From Rhynchopus euleeides (Eukaryota; Euglenozoa; Diplonemea; Diplonemida; Diplonemidae), in assembly GCA_963210315.1 (NCBI GenBank), contig OY723257.1, forward strand, positions 2,108,001 to 2,172,000: a stretch of 64,000 nt of DNA, in the 5' to 3' direction. This document shows positions 51,250 to 62,540 of this stretch, in pieces. How positions within the stretch are numbered: the stretch's first letter is position 1; each line of letters begins with the position of its first letter. The translations under genes were made by a program, and so were the position numbers. Under the pieces are notes generated by a model. The model was given only the letters and a program-made list of their open reading frames with translations. It did not search any database and was not told the origin of the DNA.

Positions 51250-53955
51250 ATGGAATGCGTGGACGATGCGCTTGGTGCAGCGAAGAGGGCAAATGAGTTG
51301 GGCTACCTCCGATCCCTGCTCGCCTGCCATGCGGGGGATTTGGATGAGCGGCTGTACTATCTGTGCAAGACGTACACAACACATCACCGCATCGAGATGA
51401 AGCGGCGCAAGGGAGAGCTGCGGAAGAGCAAGCGGGCGCGCCGCAGCGGGACATGCGAGGAGTGCGTCAGCATCGGGGAGGGCCGCATCCTGCTGGTGGG
51501 CGACCAGCTGCCTGTCATGTCCCCGGTGCTTCTCAACCACCCCATGGAGCCAGGCGTTCAGATCCATGTCACGTTCCGCACCGCTGGGGGCGCGTTTGCC
51601 AGGCGGCAGCTCTGGGTCAACATCATCGACAGCGACGACTACGTTGAGGTAGGGCGGTGGCGTGGCATCGGCTGGGAGGAACACAGCTTCGAAGGCGACA
51701 CCAACACAACCCTGCGTGACAAGGCGATGTGCTTCTTCGAGCAGCCCTTCTCCTCCACGCCTGCGAAGCTGTACTTCTTCTTCCAGGTCATGTTGATCTT
51801 GCTCTCCATCACCGCGCTGTGCATGGAGACGGTGCCACGTTTCAACCCCGACCTGGCCCCGGAGTATAAACCCCTCTGGACATCCATCGAGCTTGCCGTG
51901 ACAGTTGTGTTCACCCTGGAGGCGGTGCTTCGCATTGCTCTGCAGAGGAACCGGATTGCGTTTATAAAGAAGCCGACCGTGATAGCCGATGTGCTGGCCG
52001 TGCTGCCGTTCTACTTTGAGGAGGTGTTCAGCGCGGAGGGGAAGCGCGGGCCGGACGTGCTGAAGCTGTGCCGGCTCTTCCGGCTGATGAAGTTCTTCCG
52101 AAACTTCCGCCCCATCGAAAACCTCGTCCGGGCAATCGAGAAGTCGGCGGAGGCGCTGATCGCACCGTTCGTCTTCCTCACAGCGTGCAGCCTTGTCACC
52201 TCCGCTGCGATGTACTTCTGCGAGAAGGGCGAATACGACTCGGAGATGATGGCCTTCATGGTGGAGGACCCATCCTGCACCAGCATCCCTGCACGCGCCA
52301 TAAATGAGTCATACTCTTGCGTCAGGGTGGAGAGCAAGTTCACGAGCATACCCCACACCTTCTGGTGGTCCATTGTCACGATGACAACTGTCGGATACGG
52401 CGACATGGTTCCTGTCAGCTCCTTCGGGAAGCTGGTTGGAAGCCTTTCGATGATTCTCGGTATCATGTTCATGGCGATGCCGATTGCGATTGTCGGGTCC
52501 TACTTCACCGTGGTGGTGGATGTGCACCAGGAGGTGAAGACCCTGGAGAAGACAGGCGGTGCGGCCCCCGTCGCCGGGGGGAACCGGATGCTGAAGCCCG
52601 TGCTGCACAGCACCGTCAACAGCATGGCGAGCCTGCCTGTCGGGCGGCAGCCCAAGTCCCCCACGACACCCTCCGGATTCGGCACCCTCACGCTGCCGCC
52701 CGCCACCCGCGCGATGCGGGATCCGAAGAAGGAGGCGAAGGAGCTGCTGGAATCGACGCTGCGCCCCATGCCCTTCGACATGACACCACCTTCTAACATC
52801 AACGCCGACACGCTGACGAAGGGCGAGCGGCTGTCGGTCTTCCTGAAGCAGGTCATGCCCGAGATGGAAGGCGTCTGGTCCTCCGCAGGCTTCGTCCACC
52901 ACTCCGACGTGTGGCTCGACAGCAGCCACATCATGAACGACGAGCTCTCCAGCACCCTCTCCGCAGATGCGAACACACGCAACCGCAACAGGGCGAACAG
53001 CATGGGCGCGCCTGCCTTCGGCTCCCTCGAGCTCGCCCCCGCTAAGCCCGGAAGGGGTGCGCCGCCAGGCGGCGACCCGCCCGCTGCGCAAGGCTTGGTG
53101 TGGCTGATGCACAACATGTCCTTCACCATCGGGTCCTCCTGCAAATTCCTCCCGGACCCCGACATCGTCTTGGGGGACGAGGGCTGCATGGTGTCGCACA
53201 GGCATGCCGAGGTTGTGGTGCAGCGCTGGTGGACTGCCACGTCGACTGTGCGGATCCGCCCCGTCGCCCCCAGCCGCCTCACCGTCAACGGGTCTGCGGT
53301 GCCCCGCACCGGGGTGGTGCTGAGCAACAACGACAGCATCACCTTTGGGGACCGGGGCCCGACATACGTCTTCAGGACAGACAGGTGTTCCGATGCGATC
53401 GGCATCTCGCAGACGCAGTCTTCTGGGAAGCTGAACCGCAAGGTGTCCTCGCTTCGCGAGGGGATGCGTGAGGGGGGCGCGCCGCAACCACGCCTGGCAG
53501 GCAGCGCCAGGCGTGAGCGCAGCAAGGGGGCTGACGACAGTTGGACGGGGCGTGCGGAGAAGCCCGGGAAGGGCGCTTCCGATGCCCTGCACAGTTCACC
53601 TGCAGAGCAGTCCAGCGCCCTGCTGAGCACGCCGCTGTTGCCGAACCCCCTGCGGCAGAGCAGCGTGCAGTCGTGGGTGCGGCAGCTGTCTCAGCCTGCC
53701 GAGGCTGTGTCGGGTGCAGGCAACGGGTTTGAACCCGTCTCGATCCTGCTCGGCTCCGTCGACAGCGACGAGGAGAACCTCGGCGCGATCAGCAGCCCCG
53801 TCCTGCCTAGGGGGGCGGAGCGTGACCCGCGGTCCCGCCTGGAGAGCAGCCTCGCGACCATCGGGCCCCCGACCCCCCTCTCTTCGCAGAGCAAGTCAGG
53901 CGTTGTCGGGGCCCCCTCGAGCTTCAGGACTGCCGCACACCTCCCCATGCTCTGA
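51250..53955 (+). CDS. voltage-gated K+ channel with FHA domain, copy 2
   Basis: The 901-aa product is identical to that at 30200-32905, with filter TTVGYGD and C-terminal FHA-like domain. Whether the cell really has two adjacent copies depends on the duplication being real. Confidence 0.85.
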   Translation: MECVDDALGAAKRANELGYLRSLLACHAGDLDERLYYLCKTYTTHHRIEMKRRKGELRKSKRARRSGTCEECVSIGEGRILLVGDQLPVMSPVLLNHPMEPGVQIHVTFRTAGGAFARRQLWVNIIDSDDYVEVGRWRGIGWEEHSFEGDTNTTLRDKAMCFFEQPFSSTPAKLYFFFQVMLILLSITALCMETVPRFNPDLAPEYKPLWTSIELAVTVVFTLEAVLRIALQRNRIAFIKKPTVIADVLAVLPFYFEEVFSAEGKRGPDVLKLCRLFRLMKFFRNFRPIENLVRAIEKSAEALIAPFVFLTACSLVTSAAMYFCEKGEYDSEMMAFMVEDPSCTSIPARAINESYSCVRVESKFTSIPHTFWWSIVTMTTVGYGDMVPVSSFGKLVGSLSMILGIMFMAMPIAIVGSYFTVVVDVHQEVKTLEKTGGAAPVAGGNRMLKPVLHSTVNSMASLPVGRQPKSPTTPSGFGTLTLPPATRAMRDPKKEAKELLESTLRPMPFDMTPPSNINADTLTKGERLSVFLKQVMPEMEGVWSSAGFVHHSDVWLDSSHIMNDELSSTLSADANTRNRNRANSMGAPAFGSLELAPAKPGRGAPPGGDPPAAQGLVWLMHNMSFTIGSSCKFLPDPDIVLGDEGCMVSHRHAEVVVQRWWTATSTVRIRPVAPSRLTVNGSAVPRTGVVLSNNDSITFGDRGPTYVFRTDRCSDAIGISQTQSSGKLNRKVSSLREGMREGGAPQPRLAGSARRERSKGADDSWTGRAEKPGKGASDALHSSPAEQSSALLSTPLLPNPLRQSSVQSWVRQLSQPAEAVSGAGNGFEPVSILLGSVDSDEENLGAISSPVLPRGAERDPRSRLESSLATIGPPTPLSSQSKSGVVGAPSSFRTAAHLPML

Positions 53956-54317
53956 GGTGTGGTTCCAGGAGGGTGAGGAATGTGCATGAGTGTGGCGTGG
54001 TGGGCCTTGTTTGAGTGGGTGGGGGGGGGGGGGGGGGGTATTTCATAGGCCCCCCCTGGTTCAGTGTGGGTTTGTGGTTGTGTCGGGCAGGTTTTGAGGG
54101 TGTTGTGTGGCGTGGTGGCCTTCGTTGGTGGGTCGTTCCTGCGAGAGATAGAGAAAAGAGAGTTTGTAGATCGGTCGTTTGATAAGATAGGCCGATCCGA
54201 GCTCAGCCCCACCCAAAACATTGCTCATCGGCATGTGTATCAGCATCCTGCAGGCAGAGCCGTCAGCTCACCCCCCCCCCCCTCCCCCCTGCATACAAGC
54301 ACCAGGCATGTCGCTAA
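53956..54317. other. 3' flank of channel gene, copy 2
   Basis: Same as 32906-33267; no gene. Confidence 0.5.
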
Positions 54318-54585
54318 GCGTCGACCGTCGACCCAGTGATTTTGGGTTCCCCCCCCATAAAAAAGCGTCGACCCAGCGTCGACCCAGTGGAACTGGGTTG
54401 ACGCTTGGTCGAGGCTTGGAGCGTCGACCCAGTGGAACTGGGTTGCCATTCAAGCCTGGACCAAGCGTCAACCCATTTATTACGCTGGGTCGACGCTAAC
54501 CTAGCGTTGACCCGGTTACACTGGGTCGACGCTCACCAAGCGTCGACCAAGCGTCAACCTACTTTCACTGGGTCGACGTCGAAGA
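54318..54585. repeat. palindromic-word cluster (AGCGTCGACCCAGTG type), copy 2
   Basis: Identical to 33268-33535. Confidence 0.75.
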
Positions 54586-54614
54586 GAGTATGGTTTTGCA
54601 GGAACAGATGCTCA

Positions 54615-54829
54615 CTACCGTGGCCTCCGGCGGCTGGGGGGCTCCGCCCCCCAGACCCCCTGTGGCGTATGTCTCGTACTCAAGTCATTCGATTCCCACC
54701 AGGTCAGGGAATCCAACCACTCCAATAGCCTCAGGGACGCAGCCAACTCACACAGAATCTGCCCACAATGAACAGATGTTCACTACCGTGGCCTCCGGCG
54801 GCTGGGGGGCTCTGCCCCCCAGACCCCCC
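54615..54829 (-). repeat. dispersed GC-hairpin repeat, copy 2
   Basis: Identical to 33565-33779. Confidence 0.7.
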
Positions 54830-55161
54830 ATCTCGCGTGTCCGTCTCGTAACCAAGTCCTTGCGCTTCAACGGCCGTGGCATATCAGGGGGTAGCGTCGA
54901 AATCATGGTCCCGAAACCATTTTGTGGGTTTCCTCCGGCACCCGAGTGGCGCGAGCGGGAGAGGAACCACGGAAGGAACCCAGCGCCTTACACCGTGCCC
55001 ACCTAGTGGTCCACCGATGGGGAAATGAGGCAACAACACGAGCGCGCGCGAGAAAAATTTGCCCCTAGTGTTTTCCCCCCTGACCCCCCCCCCCCCCCAA
55101 AACAGGAGCGTCAACCCACCAAATCTCCAAAATCGAAAAGTTAGCGACAGGCCTGTACAAG

Positions 55162-56157
55162 CACGGTGGGATCATGAAAAAAATAGTACTACCGTATACG
55201 TAAATATTATGGAACGTAAATATTATGGAACGGGCCCATTTTTGGCCGGTCCGTTCCATAATATTTACGTTCTAAAATATTTACAGGGCCAGTTGGGGAC
55301 TCGGTGGTGAGGACGGCTTGCGTCAGGAATCGCGCGAAAAGTGCACGAGTAGGTCCCGTCAGGGACTCTGTATGCCGTCCGATCCCCTGGTCCAAGTCCC
55401 CGAGTCGCAGAAAGCCCTGTAAATATTATGGAACGAAAAAAATCTGGAACGCCAACCCACCAGCGTTCCAAAATATTTACGTTCCATAATACCGTATACG
55501 TAAATATTATGGAACGTAAATATTATGGAACGGGCCCATTTTTGGCCGGTCCGTTCCATAATATTTACGTTCCAAAATATTTACAGGGCCAGTTGGGCCA
55601 CTCGGTGGTGAGGACGGCTTGCGTCAGGAATCGCGCGAAAAGTGCACGAGTAGGTCTCGTCAGGGACTCTGTACGCCGTCCGATCACCTGGTCCAAGTCC
55701 CCGAGTCGCAGAAAGCCCTGTAAATATTATGGAACGAAAAAAATCTGGAACGCCAACCCACCAGCGTTCCATAATATTTACGTTCCATAATATTTACGTT
55801 CCATAATATTTACGTTCCAAAATATTTACGTATACGGTATTTACGTTCCATAATATTTACGTTCCAAAATATTTACGTATACGGTATATATAGTGACATG
55901 GCGACTATAATAGTCACTATAATAGTGGACCTGCGACTATTATAGTGACTATAATAGTGGCAGGTCCACTATAATAGTGACTATAATAGTCGCCATGTCA
56001 CTATAATAGTCACTATTATAGTGGACTTGTCACTATTATAGTCACTATAATAGTCGCATGTCCACTATAATAGTCACTATTATAGTGACGTGCGACTATT
56101 ATAGTGACTATAATAGTGGACGTGTCCACTATTATAGTCACTATAATAGTCGCCTGC
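55162..56157. mobile_element. palindromic-word array, copy 2, left of the TIR insertion
   Basis: Identical to 34112-35107. The same ACTATAATAGT vocabulary resumes at 61809, so this array was split by the element at 56158-61805. Confidence 0.65.
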
Positions 56158-56443
56158 GGGGGTCTTCGCTGGTCGACAAACTTCGACAAACTTCGTCGTT
56201 CGTCACATAATTAGGAAAACGGCTGTTTCAGGGGGTTTTTCACCGAAGACGGCAGTGTTCTGACGACGACGACAGGGGTCTTCGACAAAAACTTCGTCAG
56301 CGAAGACCCCCCCCCAAAAATGAATTAAAAACCGGTTTTTCGGGGATTCTCGCTGTTCGTCACCTGTCGTCAAATTTCGACAAATTTCGACAATTTTCAC
56401 CTAAACGGACGGAAAATGCACCAAAATGCACCACCCACAGCCT

Positions 56444-57910
56444 GGGTCGGCCCAGGGTCTGGACACCACTCCTGGACCCGGCCCAGTACGGGCGAGATCG
56501 GCCCATAGCCGGCCCAGCACTGCCGAGATCGGCCCATGTCCGGCCCAGTACGGGCGAGATCGGCCCATAGCCGGCCCAGCACTGCCGAGATCGGCCCATG
56601 TCCGGCCCAGTACGTGCGAGATCGGCCCATAGCCGGCCCAGCACTGCCGAGATCGGCCCATAGCCGGCCCAGTACGGGCAAGATCGGCCCATAGCCGGCC
56701 CAGTACGGGCGAGATCGGCCCATAGCCGGCCCAGTACGGGCGAGATCGGCCCATAGCCGGCCCAGCACTGCCGAGATCGGCCCATGTCCGGCCCAGCACT
56801 GCCGAGATCGGCCCATAGCCGGCCCAGTACGGGCGAGATCGGCCCATGTCCGGCCCAGCACTGCCGAGATCGGCCCATGTCCGGCCCAGCACTGCCGAGA
56901 TCGGCCCATAGCCGGCCCAGTACGGGCGAGATCGGCCCATAGCCGGCCCAGCACTGCCGAGATCGGCCCATAGCCGGCCCAGTACGTGCGAGATCGGCCC
57001 ATAGCCGGCCCAGCACTGCCGACATCGGCCCATGTCCGGCCCAGCACTGCCGAGATCGGCCCATAGCCGGCCCAGTACGGGCGAGATCGGCCCATGTCCG
57101 GCCCAGTACGTGCGAGATCGGCCCATGTCCGGCCCAGCACTGCCGAGATCGGCCCATAGCCGGCCCAGTACGGGCGAGATCGGCCCATAGCCGGCCCAGC
57201 ACTGCCGAGATCGGCCCATGTCCGGCCCAGTACGGGCGAGATCGGCCCATAGCCGGCCCAGCACTGCCGAGATCGGCCCATGTCCGGGCCAGCACTGCCG
57301 AGATCGGCCCATAGCCGGCCCAGCACTGCCGAGATCGGCCCATGTCCGGCCCAGTACGTGCGAGATCGGCCCATGTCCGGCCCAGCACTGCCGAGATCGG
57401 CCCATAGCCGGCCCAGTACGGGCGAGATCGGCCCATAGCCGGCCCAGCACTGCCGAGATCGGCCCATGTCCGGCCCAGTACGGCCGAGATCGGCCCATGT
57501 CCGGCCCAGTACGGCCGAGATCGGCCCGTAGCCGGCCCAGCACTGCCGAGATCGGCCCATAGCCGGCCCAGTACGTGCGAGATCGGCCCATAGCCGGCCC
57601 AGCACTGCCGAGATCGGCCCATGTCCGGCCCAGTACGGCCGAGATCGGCCCGTAGCCGGCCCAGCACTGCCGAGATCGGCCCATAGCCGGCCCAGTTCGG
57701 GCGAGATCGGCCCATAGCCGGCCCAGCACTGCCGAGATCGGCCCATGTCCGGCCCAGTACGGGCGAGATCGGCCCATAGCCGGCCCAGCACTGCCGAGAT
57801 CGGCCCATAGCCGGCCCAGTACGTGCGAGATCGGCCCATAGCCGGCCCAGTACTGCCGAGATCGGCCCATGTCCGGCCCAGTACGGGCGAGATCGGCCCA
57901 TAGCCGGCCT
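56444..57910. repeat. 31-bp satellite array A, copy 2
   Basis: Same as 35394-36860. Confidence 0.9.
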
Positions 57911-57918
57911 AGTCGTAG

Positions 57919-58106
57919 GATGCTGAACGAAGACAGCCAGCAGGCGCTGCTCTTCGATGACTACTCCACAGAGACGAAGATCACGACACTCGTGGTCACA
58001 GACGTGCAGGCCTCGACCCTCTGCTTGGAGAAGTCTTTCGAGGGAATGCGGAAGGCGCTAAAAATCCACAACCATGTGATCCGGAAGTGCATTGCGGGCA
58101 TGGCGG
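57919..58106 (+). pseudogene. captured class III cyclase exon, copy 2
   Basis: Same as 36869-37056; acceptor-like AG before it and donor GTATGA after it. Confidence 0.65.
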
Positions 58107-58124
58107 GTATGAGGCAGGACATCG

Positions 58125-59156
58125 TCAGTGTCTGGACAGCACTCCTGGGCTCGGCCCAGGGACTGGACATCACTCCCTGGCTCGGCCCAGTGTCTGGACA
58201 GCACTCCTGGGCTCGGCCCAGGGTCTGGACACCACTCCTGGGCTCGGCCCAGTGTCTGGACACCACTCCCTGGCTCGGCCCAGGGACTGGACAGCACTCC
58301 TGAGCTCGGCCCAGTGCCTGGACAGCACTCCTGGGCTCGGCCCAGGGTCTGGACATCACTCCTGGGCTCGGCCCAGTGTCTGGACACCACTCCCTGGCTC
58401 GGCCCAGGGTCTGGACAGCACTCCTGGGCTCGGCCCAGGGTCTGGACACCACTCCCTGGCTCGGCCCAGGGTCTGGACATCACTCCCTGGCTCGGCCCAG
58501 TGTGGACAGCACTCCTGGGCTCGGCCCAGTGTCTGGACACCACTCCCTGGATCGGCCCAGGGTCTGGACACCACTCCCTGGCTCGGCCCAGGGTCTGGAC
58601 ATCACTCCTGGGCTCGGCCCAGGGACTGGACAGCACTCCTGGGCTCGGCCCAGTGTCTGGACACCACTCCCTGGCTCGGCCCAGGGTCTGGACATCACTC
58701 CTGGGCTCGGCCCAGGGTCTGGACAGCACTCCTGGGCTCGGCCCAGGGTCTGGACACCACTCCCTGGCTCGGCCCAGGGTCTGGACATCACTCCTGGGCT
58801 CGGCCCAGTGTCTGGACAGCACTCCTGGGCTCGGCCCAGGGTCTGGACACCACTCCCTGGCTCGGCCCAGGGTCTGGACATCACTCCTGGGCTCGGCCCA
58901 GTGTCTGGACATCACTCCTGGGCTCGGCCCAGTGTCTGGACACCACTCCCTGGCTCGGCCCAGGGTCTGGACATCACTCCTGGGCTCGGCCCAGTGTCTG
59001 GACATCACTCCTGGGCTCGGCCCAGTGTCTGGACACCACTCCCTGGCTCGGCCCAGGGTCTGGACATCACTCCTGGGCTCGGCCCAGTGTCTGGACAGCA
59101 CTCCTGGGCTCGGCCCAGTGTCTGGACACGACTCGTCGGCTCGGCCCAGTGGGTCG
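58125..59156. repeat. 31-bp satellite array B, copy 2
   Basis: Same as 37075-38106, with the inverted terminal unit at about 59157-59180. Confidence 0.9.
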
Positions 59157-59885
59157 AGCCCAGGAGTGATGTCCAGACACTGTCTGGACGGGAAGCTCCC
59201 CGCAGTGAGTGGTCGGGGGCCGTGGCCACGACCTCGGGGTGATGTCCAGCCGAGCAGAACGTGGCGCCCGGAGTACCGAGTGTTTGCTCCACTCAGAGGG
59301 GGTTCGATGCAGGACCCCTTCCCAGTCATGATCTCCTCAGTGCCTCCATCGATCCCCTCCGTCAGGGATCTTGCTGTGTGTAACATTAGCACAAGACCTA
59401 AACCCGCATCGCGTACCCATCCTTCGAAACCGTGCGATGTGCAATGTTGTGTTCATGTAGCTAGCTCGGAGAGTGTCTTAGCGAGCCCGCAAGGCTAGCT
59501 ATATTTGCACCGTCCAACCAAATCTTGCTCAGCTTCGACTTGGCGCCGAGAGAGTTACGAGCGCTGCCCATAGAATCAGGTGTGCCGGGCGTGTGTGTCT
59601 TTATCAACACACGCAGACTCCTGCATACAGTAGACGGCCTACAGGCGAGGAGGAGTGTGACCTACTGTTGGGGGTGGTGAACTGGTCTGCGACGTCATCC
59701 TGCTGGTGTGCGACGTCTCCACCTCCTGCGGCACAGGGGGCCTTGTGATCTGGAGCGCTGGGGCAGCGCGGTGCAATGTCGGAGTGCGGACGGGCCAAGT
59801 CCCCCTGCTCCTGTGCATGCAGCGCAGATTTCTTGTTGCTGCGGTCCAGACAGCGGGCCGAGACCGGATGTGATGTCGGCCCACC
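59157..59885. other. unique spacer between arrays B and C, copy 2
   Basis: Same as 38107-38835; no gene. Confidence 0.45.
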
Positions 59886-61488
59886 CTCGGGACATCACTG
59901 CCTGGCTCGGCCCACCCTCTGGACAGGACTGCGTGGCTCGGCCCATTCTCGGGACAGCACTTCCTAGCTCGGCCCACCCTCGGGACAGCACTGTCTGGCT
60001 CGGCCCACCCTTGGGACAGCACTGCCTGGCTCGGCCCATTCTCCGGACAGCACTGTCTGGCTCGGCCCGTTCTCGGGACAGCACTGTCTGGCTCGGCCCG
60101 TTCTCGGGACAGCACTGTCTGGCTCGGCCCATTCTCGGGACAGCACTGTCTGGCTCGGCCCACCCTTGGGACAGCACTGCCTGGCTCGGCCCATTCTCGG
60201 GACAGCACTGTCTGGCTCGGCCCGTTCTCGGGACAGCACTGTCTGGCTCGGCCCGTTCTCGGGACAGCACTGTCTGGCTCGGCCCATTCTCGGGACAGCA
60301 CTGTCTGGCTCGGCCCACCCTTGGGACAGCACTGCCTGGCTCGGCCCATTCTGGGGACAGCACTGTCTGGCTCGGCCCGTTCTCGGGACAGCACTGCCTG
60401 GCTCGGCCCATTCTCGGGACAGCACTGTCTGGCTCGGCCCGTTCTCGGGACAGCACTGTCTGGCTCGGCCCGTTCTCGGGACAGCACTGTCTGGCTCGGC
60501 CCGTTCTCGGGATAGCACTGTCTGGCTCGGCCCATTCTCGGGACAGCACTGTCTGGCTCGGCCCATTCTCGGGACAGCACTGTCTGGCTCGGCCCGTTCT
60601 CGGGACAGCACTGTCTGGCTCGGCCCGTTCTCGGGATAGCACTGTCTGGCTCGGCCCATTCTCGGGACAGCACTGTCTGGCTCGGCCCATTCTCGGGACA
60701 GCACTGTCTGGCTCGGCCCACCCTTGGGACAGCACTGCCTGGCTCGGCCCATTCTCGGGACAGCACTGTCTGGCTCGGCCCGTTCTCGGGACAGCACTGT
60801 CTGGCTCGGCCCGTTCTCGGGACAGCACTGTCTGGCTCGGCCCGTTCTCGGGATAGCACTGTCTGGCTCGGCCCATTCTCGGGACAGCACTGTCTGGCTC
60901 GGCCCATTCTCGGGACAGCACTGTCTGGCTCGGCCCGTTCTCGGGACAGCACTGTCTGGCTCGGCCCGTTCTCGGGATAGCACTGTCTGGCTCGGCCCAT
61001 TCTCGGGACAGCACTGTCTGGCTCGGCCCATTCTCGGGACAGCACTGTCTGGCTCGGCCCACCCTTGGGACAGCACTGCCTGGCTCGGCCCATTCTCGGC
61101 ACAGCACTGTCTGGCTCGGCCCGTTCTCGGGACAGCACTGTCTGGCTCGGCCCGTTCTCGGGATAGCACTGTCTGGCTCGGCCCATTCTCGGGACAGCAC
61201 TGTCTGGCTCGGCCCACCCTTGGGACAGCACTGCCTGGCTCGGCCCATTCTCGGCACAGCACTGTCTGGCTCGGCCCGTTCTCGGGACAGCACTGTCTGG
61301 CTCGGCCCGTTCTCGGGACAGCACTGTCTGGCTCGGCCCATTCTCGGGACAGCACTGTCTGGCTCGGCCCACCCTTGGGACAGCACTGCCTGGCTCGGCC
61401 CATTCTCGGGACAGCACTGTCTGGCTCGGCCCATTCTCGGGACATCACTGTCTGGCTCGGCCCACCCTTGGGACAGCACTGCCTGGCT
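59886..61488. repeat. 31-bp satellite array C, complete (about 52 units), copy 2
   Basis: Extends about 12 units beyond the point where copy 1 meets the gap, and ends at the unique sequence GCTCCGCTTCGTGCC. Confidence 0.9.
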
Positions 61489-61805
61489 CCGCTTCGTGCC
61501 AGCACGAGCACTAGCCGTTGCTCCTGCATTGCCCCAGGCGGCCAGCTCCCATCTTGGCTTGGCCCAGGATGACAGGTTGATCTCAATGTTTACCCGTGAC
61601 ACGGGCCCCGCCGTGCCTTCTCGTCCTGTGAGGGCTGAACAATGCACAGGGACCGCTCGACATTATTTTTTGGGTCCAAATGCGTGCTCCCAGCTAGGGG
61701 CCACCCAACTCCCCGCCCTTTTTTTTGCCTCCGATTTGGCCCATTTTCGGCCCATTTTGCCCTGCACCAGCCTGCACTTTTTTGCACCGGCTAGCGAAGA
61801 CCCCC
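61489..61805. other. right unique tail of the TIR element
   Basis: About 315 bp with T runs and GGCCCATTTT words ending in the right TIR. No gene. Confidence 0.5.
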
Positions 61806-62289
61806 TGCGACTATTTTTACAACTATAATAGTGACAAGTCTAGTGGCATGCGACTATTATAGTCACTATTATAGTCGCCATGTCGACTATATGGTCAGTA
61901 AGTGCTCAGTATATAGTGAACACATACTTCTATTCGAACATGGGATGCCACTACATGTCGAGTAAACGCCCAGGACGTGTCACTAAGTGTCCAGTAAACT
62001 GCGTTTTTGGTCCACTATATGGCCGGCATTGCGACTATTTTACTGACATGCACTCAACATGTCCAGTATTATAGTGGATGTGCGGCCAACATGTCAGTAT
62101 TTACTGAACATGTCCACTATTATAGTGACCGCATACACGCATGTCACTATTATAGTCACTATTTTAGTGGCATGTCCAGAAAATACTGAACATGTCCACT
62201 ATTATAGTGTCGCATACACGCAGGTCCACTATGATAGTCACTATTATAGTGACGGCATGTCCAGTATATACTGGCCATTTTACTTGCAT
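61806..62289. repeat. palindromic-word array, right part (degenerate)
   Basis: Continues the ACTATAATAGT vocabulary with CATGTCCA spacers but becomes increasingly diverged, including words such as CAGTATATAGTGAACA. No CCACCGTG right terminus was found, so the end of the fold-back is undefined. Confidence 0.6.
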
Positions 62290-62351
62290 GCCGAAGTGGA
62301 GCGTTTCCCTTGCGGAACGCCTTGGCAAATGGGTGTCTCCCAAGGCAAAAA

Positions 62352-62540
62352 TGAGTGAACGGGCAGCATGCCGTTCCACATTTTTCCCTCGTGAGGGCGA
62401 CCCCCTTGCAACGCAAGGTGAAAAATGAAGAAACGGGCAGCATGCCGTTCTACATTTTTCCCTCGTGAGGGAGGCCCCCTTGCACCGCAAGGTGAAAAAT
62501 GAAGAAACGGGCAGCATGCCGTTCCACATTTTTCGTCTCT
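62352..62540. repeat. 74-bp tandem repeat, about 2.5 units
   Basis: The word ACGGGCAGCATGCCGTTC recurs at 62359, 62433 and 62507 with matching flanks (CCCTCGTGAGGG, CGCAAGGTGAAAAATGA). Confidence 0.7.

Larger units (their letters stand above)
43332..61120. repeat. segmental duplication, copy 2
   Basis: Direct repeat of 22283-40070 (offset 21049, then 21050 after the G run). The match to the left flank of copy 1 stops exactly at the LINE 3' tail words. Confidence 0.9.
56158..61805 (+). mobile_element. complete satellite-carrying TIR element (5648 bp)
   Basis: 13-bp TIRs GGGGGTCTTCGCT (56158) and AGCGAAGACCCCC (ending 61805), flanked by a TGC duplication (56155-56157 and 61806-61808). Removing the element and one TGC restores a continuous ACTATAATAGT array, an empty-site argument for insertion. 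Contents: a subterminal hairpin (about 56274-56304), arrays A, B and C of 31 bp, a cyclase exon and a right unique tail. No transposase is seen, so it is presumably moved in trans. The 110-bp MITE at 40542 belongs to the same family. Confidence 0.75.
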
